A stretch of DNA of 35,992 nucleotides, taken from positions 1-35,992 of the forward strand of contig CALLUH010000102.1 of NCBI GenBank assembly GCA_938011445.1, in the 5' to 3' direction. This DNA is from an uncultured Hyphomonadaceae bacterium. Lineage in GTDB: Bacteria > Pseudomonadota > Alphaproteobacteria > Caulobacterales > Hyphomonadaceae. The position numbers and the translations under genes are program-made. The notes beneath the pieces are model-generated. The model had not been told where the DNA came from. It was given only the letters and a program-made list of their open reading frames with translations, and made no database searches. Of the stretch, positions 25,160 to 32,196 are shown piece after piece. Positions within the stretch are counted from its first letter, which is position 1; each line of letters opens with the position of its first letter.

Positions 25160-26352
25160 GAATCAGACGGTATCAGCGCGACCGCCGCTCCTTCTTGCAC
25201 GAGCCGGGTCAAGCGACGTTTGCCGTCCTCCACCGCATCGCGGATCTCTGCCGAGTTCTTTGTCGCCATCTGGCGCATTTCCACGATAATGCCTTGACTG
25301 CGCTCTTGATAAGATACGACGGAGTCCACCAGCATTTTTACCGAGGCCGCAGAAACGGTTGGCCCATAGCCCGCGCGTGTCGCCGCCTCCTGCACTTGTC
25401 CACCAATCTCGGCCAGCGTTTCGAGGCTCTGATCGACACCCCTTTTCATCGCCTCAAGCGCCTGGGTGCTTTCGTGCAGACCATGCATTCCGGTAAACGT
25501 TGCCGTAAGCGCAGTGAGGACAATCTCATTGGTTCCAAAAAAGCTTATGGACTGCGCGTAAATCCGCTCCTTGGCATTCGTCGTCTGGACAAGCCGTGCC
25601 ATGATAACTTCTGACGTATTGTAGCCAATCGTCAAATTATCGGAGAGGTCTTTTGCAATCTGATAGCGTTTCTCTTCTGCTTGCAGCATGCGCAATTGCT
25701 CATCACGTTTAAGCTCAAGCATTGCACGCTCGGCAGCATCATCGCCCGAATAGGCCTCCACCGCCGCCACAGCGCCACCAACCGCCTCACGCGCACCGTT
25801 CAGCCTCTCCTCTGCCGTCTTGAGCACATCGAGCGCCAACACTTCGGATTGCTTCAGCGCGCCTCGAAAATCGAGATAGGCTTCCAGAATGGTGCGCTCG
25901 CGCTCGATTTGATTGGCCGTCTCGCTTTGAACTTCGAGATAGAGATCTTTAATTTTACCGAACCGGCTTGCTATGTCGCCGCGGGTCATCTTCATCCAGA
26001 CATTCGATGCACGTTCCATGGTTGAAATCTTGCCATCAGCATATTGGTCAACAAGCGACTTGCTATCGTCACGAATGGAATTGAACGCTGTGGAGATCCC
26101 GTCATACCGTTCGCCAGTTTTCATGCCGGAGACATTTTCGCGAACCACATCATTAAAGGTGGACGACTGATCGAGCGTTCTTGCAATGGCTGTCACTTTG
26201 TCCGCATCAAGTTCGGATATCTGGTTGAGCAGAGCAACAATCGGCGCCGGATCGCCCGCCTTATCAGGCACGAGGCCAAGCTTGCGTAGCCCGCCCATTG
26301 CCCGATCCAGATATTGCAGTGCGCTCGGGCTCGATATTGCTAATTCAGTCAT
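25156..26352 (-). CDS. TelA-like (toxic anion resistance family-like) coiled-coil protein
   Basis: This 398-residue, almost entirely helical protein resembles the TelA/toxic anion resistance family in layout. It has an early MTRGDIASRFGKIKDLYLEVQ segment at about 121-142, a central ILEAYLDFRGALKQSEVLALDVLKTAEERL region, and a C-terminal part with repeated polar helices (NAKERIYAQSISFFG, ALTATFTGMHGLHESTQALEAMKRGVDQSLETL). The similarity is general and I cannot rule out an unrelated coiled-coil protein. The frame is open to 26517, but the ATG at 26352 has AGGGGATAGGA just upstream and is the natural start. It is the first gene of a coupled trio with the DUF6384-like and Arg/Gly-tail genes. TelA relatives are tied to tellurite, antibiotic and envelope stress. 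Confidence 0.75.
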   Translation of the reverse strand: MTELAISSPSALQYLDRAMGGLRKLGLVPDKAGDPAPIVALLNQISELDADKVTAIARTLDQSSTFNDVVRENVSGMKTGERYDGISTAFNSIRDDSKSLVDQYADGKISTMERASNVWMKMTRGDIASRFGKIKDLYLEVQSETANQIERERTILEAYLDFRGALKQSEVLALDVLKTAEERLNGAREAVGGAVAAVEAYSGDDAAERAMLELKRDEQLRMLQAEEKRYQIAKDLSDNLTIGYNTSEVIMARLVQTTNAKERIYAQSISFFGTNEIVLTALTATFTGMHGLHESTQALEAMKRGVDQSLETLAEIGGQVQEAATRAGYGPTVSAASVKMLVDSVVSYQERSQGIIVEMRQMATKNSAEIRDAVEDGKRRLTRLVQEGAAVALIPSDS

Positions 26353-26399
26353 ATGTCCTATCCCCTCGACACGGTGCGAAACACACCGCCTATGATGTA

Positions 26400-26429
26400 A
26401 AAATAGGGGGTCTCCCCCGCTTGGCGCAA
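26400..26429 (-). promoter_or_regulatory. Candidate promoter with GC hairpin in its spacer, upstream of the TelA-like trio
   Basis: On the minus strand TTGCGC (26424-26429) and TATTTT (26400-26405) are 18 bp apart, 48 bp before the TelA-like ATG. The spacer contains GGGGG and CCCCC arms (26406-26410 and 26414-26418) around 3 bases. The same hairpin followed by TATTTTTA also looks like a short intrinsic terminator or attenuator. Which reading is right cannot be told from sequence; both hexamers are weak. Confidence 0.35.
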
Positions 26430-26464
26430 GGCTGAAGTCAAAATTTCCCAAACGGGATGGCCAT

Positions 26465-26480
26465 ATTTCCGCCCGGAAAT
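26465..26480. promoter_or_regulatory. Operator-like palindrome upstream of the TelA-like trio
   Basis: ATTTCCG (26465-26471) and CGGAAAT (26474-26480) are perfect inverted repeats with a 2-bp centre, a compact dyad of the kind bound by dimeric regulators. It lies between the terminator of the M48 gene and the candidate promoter of the TelA-like gene, about 113 bp from the latter's start. Confidence 0.35.
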
Positions 26481-26485
26481 GACAA

Positions 26486-26513
26486 AAGACCAATGACGTA
26501 CGCCATTGGTCTT
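26486..26513 (-). terminator. Intrinsic terminator after the M48 protease gene
   Basis: A perfect 10-bp stem (plus-strand AAGACCAATG at 26486-26495 and CATTGGTCTT at 26504-26513) encloses an 8-nt loop. Read on the minus strand it lies 28 bases past the protease stop and continues into TTTTG, fitting termination of that gene and separating it from the TelA-like trio. Confidence 0.75.
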
Positions 26514-26540
26514 CCAAAAGTCTTTCGTTCAGGGCGACCG

Positions 26541-27377
26541 CTAGATAACGTCATAGCCCTTGTCATTGATATATTGCCTAAGTTCCGTGGCACGATTGAG
26601 TGGATCAGGATGTGTAGACATGATTTCAGGTGGACGTTTGCCTTCGCTCTGGGCGGCCATCAAATCCCAAAGCCGTGGTGCCTCGCGCACCGAATAGCCC
26701 GCATTGTGCATATAATCGACGCCAAGCTTATCCGCCTCGGTCTCATGGTTCCGGCTATATGGCAGCACCACGCCAAATTGCAGCGCCGCCCCACCCAGCG
26801 CACCCAAAGAAGGACCAAAACCGCGCAGGGATTCTTGTGACGCAAGCGCAACTGATCCAACGCTCAACGCAGTTTGCGATGCGACGCTGACCGAGAGACG
26901 CTCTGCCGCATGCCGCCCCGTGACATGGCCAACTTCATGACCAAGGACAGAAGACAATTGATCATCATTCTCGGTTAGTTCGGTAATGCCGCGAAATACA
27001 CCGACCTTATTACCCGGCATCACAAAGGCATTGACCGTATCGGCATCGAAGACAGCCACTTCCCAATCTTCATCGCCCCGACCCGCACCATTTGCGATCC
27101 GGCTCCAATTCTCGTTCACACGGCCACGCAAGCGGCTGTCGGAAGTCTGTGGAATTTGGGTTTTCATATCCGACCATGCAGCCAGAGACATATTTGCTAT
27201 CTGCCCCTCATTCACGAGTAAAAACTGGCTGCGCCCCGTTTCAGGATTGGTCGTGCACCCACCTATGATCGGAAACACCGTTCCACAAGCCAGACCCGTA
27301 ATAATCGCACGTCTGGAAATATGTATTTCTGGCGCGCCCTCAAGCAAGCCCTCGGGAATGTCAATACGATCTTCCAT
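26541..27377 (-). CDS. M48-family metalloprotease, probable lipoprotein
   Basis: This 278-residue zinc metalloprotease has HEVGH at 147-151 (H147, E148, H151) and the third ligand region NHETEADKLG, where E212 is the likely ligand. The N-terminus has 20 unusual leading residues, then SRRAIITGLACGTVFPIIGGCTT. That is a twin-arginine-like signal with a lipobox ending at C41, so the protein is probably a lipoprotein exported after folding. TNPETGRSQFLLV just after the cysteine is typical of BepA/LoiP-like M48 proteins that survey outer-membrane proteins in the periplasm. TTGGAGGA precedes the ATG. It has its own promoter and terminator and lies between the two coupled halves of the cluster. Confidence 0.93.
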   Translation of the reverse strand: MEDRIDIPEGLLEGAPEIHISRRAIITGLACGTVFPIIGGCTTNPETGRSQFLLVNEGQIANMSLAAWSDMKTQIPQTSDSRLRGRVNENWSRIANGAGRGDEDWEVAVFDADTVNAFVMPGNKVGVFRGITELTENDDQLSSVLGHEVGHVTGRHAAERLSVSVASQTALSVGSVALASQESLRGFGPSLGALGGAALQFGVVLPYSRNHETEADKLGVDYMHNAGYSVREAPRLWDLMAAQSEGKRPPEIMSTHPDPLNRATELRQYINDKGYDVI

Positions 27378-27410
27378 GCTATGCAGTCCTCCAATTCATT
27401 CAACACTGTC

Positions 27411-27438
27411 ATCATAACCCCAAAATCGGTTTTATCAA
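27411..27438 (-). promoter_or_regulatory. Promoter of the M48 protease gene
   Basis: On the minus strand TTGATA (27433-27438, one mismatch to TTGACA) and TATGAT (27411-27416, one mismatch to TATAAT) are 16 bp apart. The predicted transcription start is near 27404, leaving a leader of about 27 bases before the ATG at 27377. This is the best sigma-70-type promoter I can see in the window. Confidence 0.65.
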
Positions 27439-27474
27439 AACGATCTAAGAATCAATATGGTAAACCAACCTATT

Positions 27475-27495
27475 CATATTCGGCTTGAATATGAG
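27475..27495. other. 8-bp inverted repeat upstream of the M48 promoter
   Basis: TCATATTC (27475-27482) and GAATATGA (27488-27495) are perfect inverted repeats with a 5-nt loop, starting 37 bp upstream of the -35 element. No T-run follows on the minus strand, so an activator or repressor site is as likely as a weak 3' hairpin of the preceding gene. Confidence 0.4.
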
Positions 27496-27550
27496 CTGAA
27501 CACGCCGTCATGACAACGGCTATGCATATGCCCCAAATCGCTGAAAGCAA

Positions 27551-28717
27551 TTAGGTGTCCAGGCTATCGGGGCGTTCCAAGCGCTCGAGCAGAGCCTCCG
27601 CAGCGCTTTTCTTATCAGTATCAACCGCCTGATCGGACTTTGTATTTGCATCATCCGTTGCGCCGCCATCAATATAGGCCAAACGTCCTTCAAGATAGCG
27701 GTTGCGCCACCGCAAACGCGCTAATTCCTGCTCAATATCAGCAGGCTCCGGCGCGGGCTCCGCAGTGGTTTCCGTCTGGATAATATTAGGAACAGGATCA
27801 GCGGATGTCTCCTCGGGTGTCGGCTCCGTTTCGTCAGGCGCGTTTACGCGATGTTCGGATACACCGTGCTCTTCCATAAAGGCGAGGCGCTGTCGCAGAT
27901 ATTGGGTCTGCCAGACGGCTTTGTCACGCTCGACCGCAATCCTTGCCGCCTCGGCGTCGGGTACGTCGTCGTCCAAAGCCTTATCATCCATCACCTCTTG
28001 CCCAACGAGCACAGCTCCCGCACCAGCGGCCAGACCCGCAGCGCCCGCAACAACACCATGGTCGCGGGCTTTTTCATCAGCCAGGTCCTGTTCCAATACC
28101 GCTATCTGTTCGCGCAACGCCTTGTTATTGGCTTCAAGCGTTTCAACCTGTTCGCTTATATCTTCAACAATAGACGTTTCCGCTTCAGTCTCGGCAATCT
28201 GGGCGGGCTCTGCGACCGAGGTCTCAAGCGTCCGCACGCGGCTCTCAAGATACCGGTTGCGCCATTCAAGTTGAGCATTTCCAGCGTCCACGTCTGCGTC
28301 AAGTTTTGTAACAGGATCCGGGGCATCCTGTCCGCTTGTCGTGATCACGGCTCCTGTTCCGACCACCGCAGCCGAGGCGGCAGCAGCGGCGAGCATTTTC
28401 TTTTCACTGTCCGCCTTGAACGCGACCAATTCTTCGCGTGCGCTGACCAATTCGGCTTCCAACGCGCCAAGTTTGGCGTCTCGCGCCTGTAATTCCTGAT
28501 GGATTTGCCCATCATTCCCTTGTTTGCGCTGGGCCGCATATAGGCTATCAAGCTCCGCGCGAACCTGATCAAGCTCTGTCAACGCAATATTACGCTCAAC
28601 GATTGCTCGACGGGCACCGCCGCTCACACGGATGCCGCGGAAGGCCCAACCAAGAATGAGGCCAAAGAGGGCCGCCAGTCCGATAAAGATCCAGATGTGG
28701 GTAACAAGCCAGACCAT
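27551..28717 (-). CDS. Membrane-anchored coiled-coil protein with three W-x3-YL-x2-R repeats
   Basis: This 388-residue protein has an N-terminal membrane helix (about 3-24) followed by a basic stretch, so the bulk is likely cytoplasmic. Coiled-coil segments occur at about 38-110 and 183-216. Two Ala/Gly-rich stretches (109-127 and 220-240) might insert in membrane or act as flexible joints. A short motif occurs three times: EWRNRYLESRV at 151-161, VWQTQYLRQRL at 268-278 and RWRNRYLEGRL at 336-346. The linkers between are acidic and Pro/Thr-rich. I know of no named family. GGGGG lies before the ATG, and the gene starts 3 bp after the OmpA-like gene, so the two are one unit. Function unknown; a scaffold role is inferred. 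Confidence 0.82.
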   Translation of the reverse strand: MVWLVTHIWIFIGLAALFGLILGWAFRGIRVSGGARRAIVERNIALTELDQVRAELDSLYAAQRKQGNDGQIHQELQARDAKLGALEAELVSAREELVAFKADSEKKMLAAAAASAAVVGTGAVITTSGQDAPDPVTKLDADVDAGNAQLEWRNRYLESRVRTLETSVAEPAQIAETEAETSIVEDISEQVETLEANNKALREQIAVLEQDLADEKARDHGVVAGAAGLAAGAGAVLVGQEVMDDKALDDDVPDAEAARIAVERDKAVWQTQYLRQRLAFMEEHGVSEHRVNAPDETEPTPEETSADPVPNIIQTETTAEPAPEPADIEQELARLRWRNRYLEGRLAYIDGGATDDANTKSDQAVDTDKKSAAEALLERLERPDSLDT

Positions 28718-28720
28718 GTC

Positions 28721-30169
28721 CTAGCCCCCTTCAACTACTTTGAATTCGATGCGCCGGTTGGCCGCGCGGCCTTCGCGGGTTGCATTATCGGCGATCGGAA
28801 TGTCAGGACCGAACCCTATCGCATCCATGCGGTCGTCGGCAATCCCGCGCGCTGACATGTAATCTGCAACAGCCTGTGCGCGCGAACGGCTCAAAGAGAT
28901 ATTAAAACCACGATCACCTTGAGAATCTGTGTGTCCGGAAATCTGAAAGACAAAACCTTCGCACCGACGCGCCACGCCCATAAGCTTGTCAAGTGTGGCG
29001 CCACTTGACCGGTCAATTGTATTCTTTCCGCTTTCAAAAGTCACACGGTTTGTCGCCAATACCGCCCCAAAGGCTGTCTGGCAGGAGGCCAAAGCGTCGC
29101 TCTCGAAATCAAGTCCGGTGATCTCGGCAATATCGGAGTCCACCGCCTCCACATCAAGAACAATCGGAAAACTGGCCTCACTCGCCACATCATCTCGCAA
29201 GAAAGCAATGGCGCTGTCCGCCGCCTCTCCCGAAACGCGATAACCGTCTCCTTCCGGATCAAAGACAACAAGCCCCGATCGAAATCGCAAAAATTGCGGC
29301 AAAATCCGCCGGATCCCATCAAGCCAATCATCGTGCGCATGCTCGCCAATGACCATTTGATCGCTGATATTGCCTGAAAAACTGGACGAGACCAGTTCAA
29401 GAATTTCACCTCGTTCTGATTCGCTGTTCACCAGACCATGAAGTATCACCTCGTCCGCTTCCAGTGAGGCAGACCAAATTCCCGCGCCGCGAACATCCGC
29501 CTCCAATGTAAAATTATCATCAATGCCCGGCAAGCCATTGCGCAGGCTCGTGCGAAATATCGGCGACATTGACAAGCCTTCTATCCGAAGCACCTGATCA
29601 ATTAATTCCACTCGGCCATATTCAAGCTTATCGAGTTGCAGAAGGGCCTGATGCGCCACCATCAGCCAGTCCCCGTCCGGTTGACCGCTACCAATCTTTA
29701 TCCTGTTCTCAACTTCGCCAGGCGCGATCGCCTCGGCATCTATCTGCAAAGCCTCGATGGTCCGCTGGTCTGGTGCATAGCCGCTCAGGACAATACCGCC
29801 ATTGCGCATTTTTTCTGCCACCCAGATATAGGGCGAGATCGGCGCTCCAGCGATCACCTTATCGGTCAAACCTGTGATCGGCCCCATCCAACGATTGCCA
29901 AAAAGTCCTGACGCGGACAGCAATCGAATGGCACCATCCCCTGCGCCATCGCCTGGCGACTGACCTGACAAAGTTGCATGCTGACCGTCCATTTCGATCT
30001 CGGCCCAGCTATAGCCGTTCTCCTGCAAAACCGTCTTCGCCTGCCGCTCGATACCATCTTCAAGTGCGGCCGCGTTCTGGTTACCGCCATAGACAGCCCA
30101 AAAACCCGTTACCACGATACCAATCAGCGCTATGGCCGCCAATATCCAATCTACAAATCGCCCAAACAT
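28721..30169 (-). CDS. Membrane-anchored protein with C-terminal OmpA peptidoglycan-binding domain
   Basis: This 482-residue protein has an N-terminal hydrophobic helix (about 6-26) without an obvious cleavage site, so it is probably anchored in the inner membrane. Residues about 30-350 form a series of alternating beta/alpha units resembling BON-like domains (GIVLSGYAPDQRTIEAL; VILHGLVNSESERGEILELV). The C-terminal OmpA domain (about 374-480) has GHTDSQGD with D415 and LSRSRAQAV with R430, the residues that bind diaminopimelate in peptidoglycan, plus NRRIEF. C363 and C403 may form a disulfide. The plan recalls mycobacterial OmpATb/ArfA (BON plus OmpA), though homology is not shown. GGGAAAGG precedes the ATG. 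It is the first gene of the minus-strand cluster. Confidence 0.92.
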   Translation of the reverse strand: MFGRFVDWILAAIALIGIVVTGFWAVYGGNQNAAALEDGIERQAKTVLQENGYSWAEIEMDGQHATLSGQSPGDGAGDGAIRLLSASGLFGNRWMGPITGLTDKVIAGAPISPYIWVAEKMRNGGIVLSGYAPDQRTIEALQIDAEAIAPGEVENRIKIGSGQPDGDWLMVAHQALLQLDKLEYGRVELIDQVLRIEGLSMSPIFRTSLRNGLPGIDDNFTLEADVRGAGIWSASLEADEVILHGLVNSESERGEILELVSSSFSGNISDQMVIGEHAHDDWLDGIRRILPQFLRFRSGLVVFDPEGDGYRVSGEAADSAIAFLRDDVASEASFPIVLDVEAVDSDIAEITGLDFESDALASCQTAFGAVLATNRVTFESGKNTIDRSSGATLDKLMGVARRCEGFVFQISGHTDSQGDRGFNISLSRSRAQAVADYMSARGIADDRMDAIGFGPDIPIADNATREGRAANRRIEFKVVEGG

Positions 30170-30254
30170 GCCTTTCCCTTGCAGCTTACCTCTGCTTTAG
30201 CCATGCATGAAGTCAGACACACAAGCAAGCCGAGCCTGCAGAGCGAACACACAA

Positions 30255-31094
30255 ATGACCACTTCCATGCCGCCCCTTTCGATTACCAGCCCATCCAATC
30301 CGCTCATCAAGCGCCTGCGGGGACTTGATCGCAAAAGGAACCGCACAGAAACCGGCCTGTTCCTGGCAGAAGGAACCCGACTGGTCTTGCAAGGGCTGAA
30401 CAATGGCTGGCAGGCTGATACGCTGGTCTGTGCCAGTTCCATGCTGGAACGGCCGCTTGTGCAGGATCTCGTTTCCCGTGCGATGGCTGACCAAACCAAA
30501 ACCATACAAGTGCCCGACCGCGTTATGGGCCAGATCACCCGCAAAGATAATCCCGGCGCCGTGGTCGCCGCCTTCCGCCAGCAACACCGCACCCTTGCCG
30601 ATCTGGCGACAACCAATAGCGGCATTTGGCTCGCTTTATACGAAATCCGCGATCCGGGAAACTTGGGCACAATTCTGCGCACAGCCGACTGCACCGGACT
30701 GGCAGGCGTTATTCTCCTCGAAACCTGCTGCGACCCTTACAGCATCGAAGCGGTCCGCGCCTCAATGGGTTCGGTGTTTGACATTGCCTTTGCAACCTCG
30801 GATTTTCCGGCATTCAATGCTTGGCGAAAAGATCAGGGCCTGACCATGACCGCCGCAAGTGTAAACGGCACGATCCGGCATGACGAAGCCAGCTATTCGG
30901 GTAAAGCGCTGATCATTATGGGCAATGAGCAAGCGGGGCTTCCGCCAGACATCGAAGCCACCTGCGACACGCTTGCCCTCATTCCCATGCGCGGCGGCGC
31001 AGACAGTCTCAACCTTGCCCAAGCCACCGCAATTATGAGCTATGAGGCATGGCGTCAGCAAGGCTATGCAGGCGCAAGGGGAGCTACCGGATGA
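30255..31094 (+). CDS. TrmH/SpoU-family RNA 2'-O-methyltransferase
   Basis: This 279-residue SPOUT-class enzyme transfers methyl from SAM to a ribose 2'-hydroxyl in tRNA or rRNA. An N-terminal substrate-binding region (about 10-110) is followed by motif 1 DPGNLGTILRTA at 133-144 (N136, R142), motif 2 GNEQAGLPPD at 223-232 and motif 3 IPMRGGADSLNLAQA at 243-257, the knot region. The frame is open from an ATG at 30207, but family members begin close to the LSITSPSNPLIK segment, so I prefer the ATG at 30255. Neither has a strong Shine-Dalgarno. The next methyltransferase gene overlaps its stop by 4 bp. The modified site cannot be told from sequence. Confidence 0.9.
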   Translation: MTTSMPPLSITSPSNPLIKRLRGLDRKRNRTETGLFLAEGTRLVLQGLNNGWQADTLVCASSMLERPLVQDLVSRAMADQTKTIQVPDRVMGQITRKDNPGAVVAAFRQQHRTLADLATTNSGIWLALYEIRDPGNLGTILRTADCTGLAGVILLETCCDPYSIEAVRASMGSVFDIAFATSDFPAFNAWRKDQGLTMTAASVNGTIRHDEASYSGKALIIMGNEQAGLPPDIEATCDTLALIPMRGGADSLNLAQATAIMSYEAWRQQGYAGARGATG

Positions 31095-31978
31095 AACAGG
31101 ACACCAAGCTTCTCATTGCCGACGACTGGAGCGATTATGCATTGCTCGATTGCGGCGAAGCGATGAAGCTCGAACGCTTTGGCACCCAGACCGTCATCCG
31201 CCCCGACCCGCAAGCCTTCTGGACGCCAGCCAATCCTATAGAGACATGGACTGCCGACGCACGCTTTGCCTCCAAATCAGAGACCGACGAGCGCGGCAAT
31301 TGGCAAATCATCTCGCCAAATGCGCAATCAGAATGGCCAATGCGCTGGAACAATCTGACCTTCAATGCCCGCCGCACCCCGTTTCGGCACTTAGGTATCT
31401 TTCAGGAACATTCGGTTCATTGGCGCTTTGCACAAGAGAAAATACGCGCCGCCGGACGCCCCGTCAAAGTGCTCAACCTTTTCGGCTACACCGGCATGAT
31501 GTCCCTCGCCTGCGCAGAGGCGGGCGCAGAAACCGTCCACCTTGACGCCAGCCCGAAGTCAAACGGATATGGCAAGCAGAACCAGATACTTTCAGGGCTG
31601 GACGACCGCACAATTCGCTGGATTGCCGACGATGCCATGAAGTTCATTGCCCGCGAACAAAGACGCGGAAACCAGTATGACGCGATTGTGCTCGACCCGC
31701 CAAAATTCGGACGCGGCCCCAAGAATGAGACATGGCGCTTTGAAGACGATTTCCCCGACCTGCTCGACGGCGTGCGGGCATTGCTCTCGCCAGACCCGCT
31801 ATTCGTGATCGTTACCGCCTATGCCGTACGGCTCTCTTATTTGGCCATCGCTCAAACACTGGCAGACCGCATGCGCGACCTTGGCGGAACAACGCAAGCA
31901 GGCGAGATGGCACTCCCCCAAAAAGACAGCGACAGATTACTGCCCACAGCGCTCTATGCGCGCTGGTACAGCGATTGA
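31091..31978 (+). CDS. Class I SAM-dependent RNA methyltransferase (RlmI/RlmK-like)
   Basis: This 295-residue Rossmann-fold methyltransferase has SAM motif I VLNLFGYTGMMSL at 127-139, the acidic residue ending motif II in VHLDASPKSN, and motif IV LDPPKFGRG at 201-209. The last of these is typical of RlmI/RlmL-type 23S rRNA cytosine or guanine methyltransferases. The N-terminal 100 residues form the usual beta-rich domain. The frame is open from 31049, but the ATG at 31091 shares ATGA with the stop of the TrmH-family gene, so the two RNA methyltransferases are translationally coupled. The exact rRNA position is unknown. Confidence 0.9.
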   Translation: MKQDTKLLIADDWSDYALLDCGEAMKLERFGTQTVIRPDPQAFWTPANPIETWTADARFASKSETDERGNWQIISPNAQSEWPMRWNNLTFNARRTPFRHLGIFQEHSVHWRFAQEKIRAAGRPVKVLNLFGYTGMMSLACAEAGAETVHLDASPKSNGYGKQNQILSGLDDRTIRWIADDAMKFIAREQRRGNQYDAIVLDPPKFGRGPKNETWRFEDDFPDLLDGVRALLSPDPLFVIVTAYAVRLSYLAIAQTLADRMRDLGGTTQAGEMALPQKDSDRLLPTALYARWYSD

Positions 31979-32071
31979 GAAACAGGCTAAAGCTACTTGC
32001 AAATCGTGCAGCCCCCAAAACGCTCTCAATGAACGAGGTCGCAGGTCACCTCATCCAAAGCGAGTTCCGAG

Positions 32072-32158
32072 CCTCATGGTGAGCGAAGTCGAACCACGAG
32101 GCGGGCTTGGCGAGACCCGTCAAACGTCTCAAGACATCCTTCGACTTCGCTCAGGATG
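32072..32158. repeat. Dispersed palindromic intergenic repeat (REP-like)
   Basis: TGAGCGAAGTCGAA (32080-32093) and TTCGACTTCGCTCA (32140-32153) are perfect 14-bp inverted repeats 46 bp apart. Each arm sits in its own smaller palindrome: CCTCATGGT with ACCACGAGG (one mismatch) for the first, CATCCT with AGGATG for the second. I recognise this composition from intergenic repeats dispersed through many alphaproteobacterial genomes, often beginning with CCTTCGAC and ending in CAGGATGAGG. It lies between two convergent genes, the usual place for such elements, and could also slow transcription from both sides. Confidence 0.8.
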
Positions 32159-32196
32159 AGGGACAAGACGACCGCCCAGCCAAAAATCAACCCGAG

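Noticed and set aside
26353-26517. N-terminal extension of the TelA-like frame
   Set aside because: It would run through the terminator and palindromes upstream; the ATG at 26352 has a good Shine-Dalgarno.
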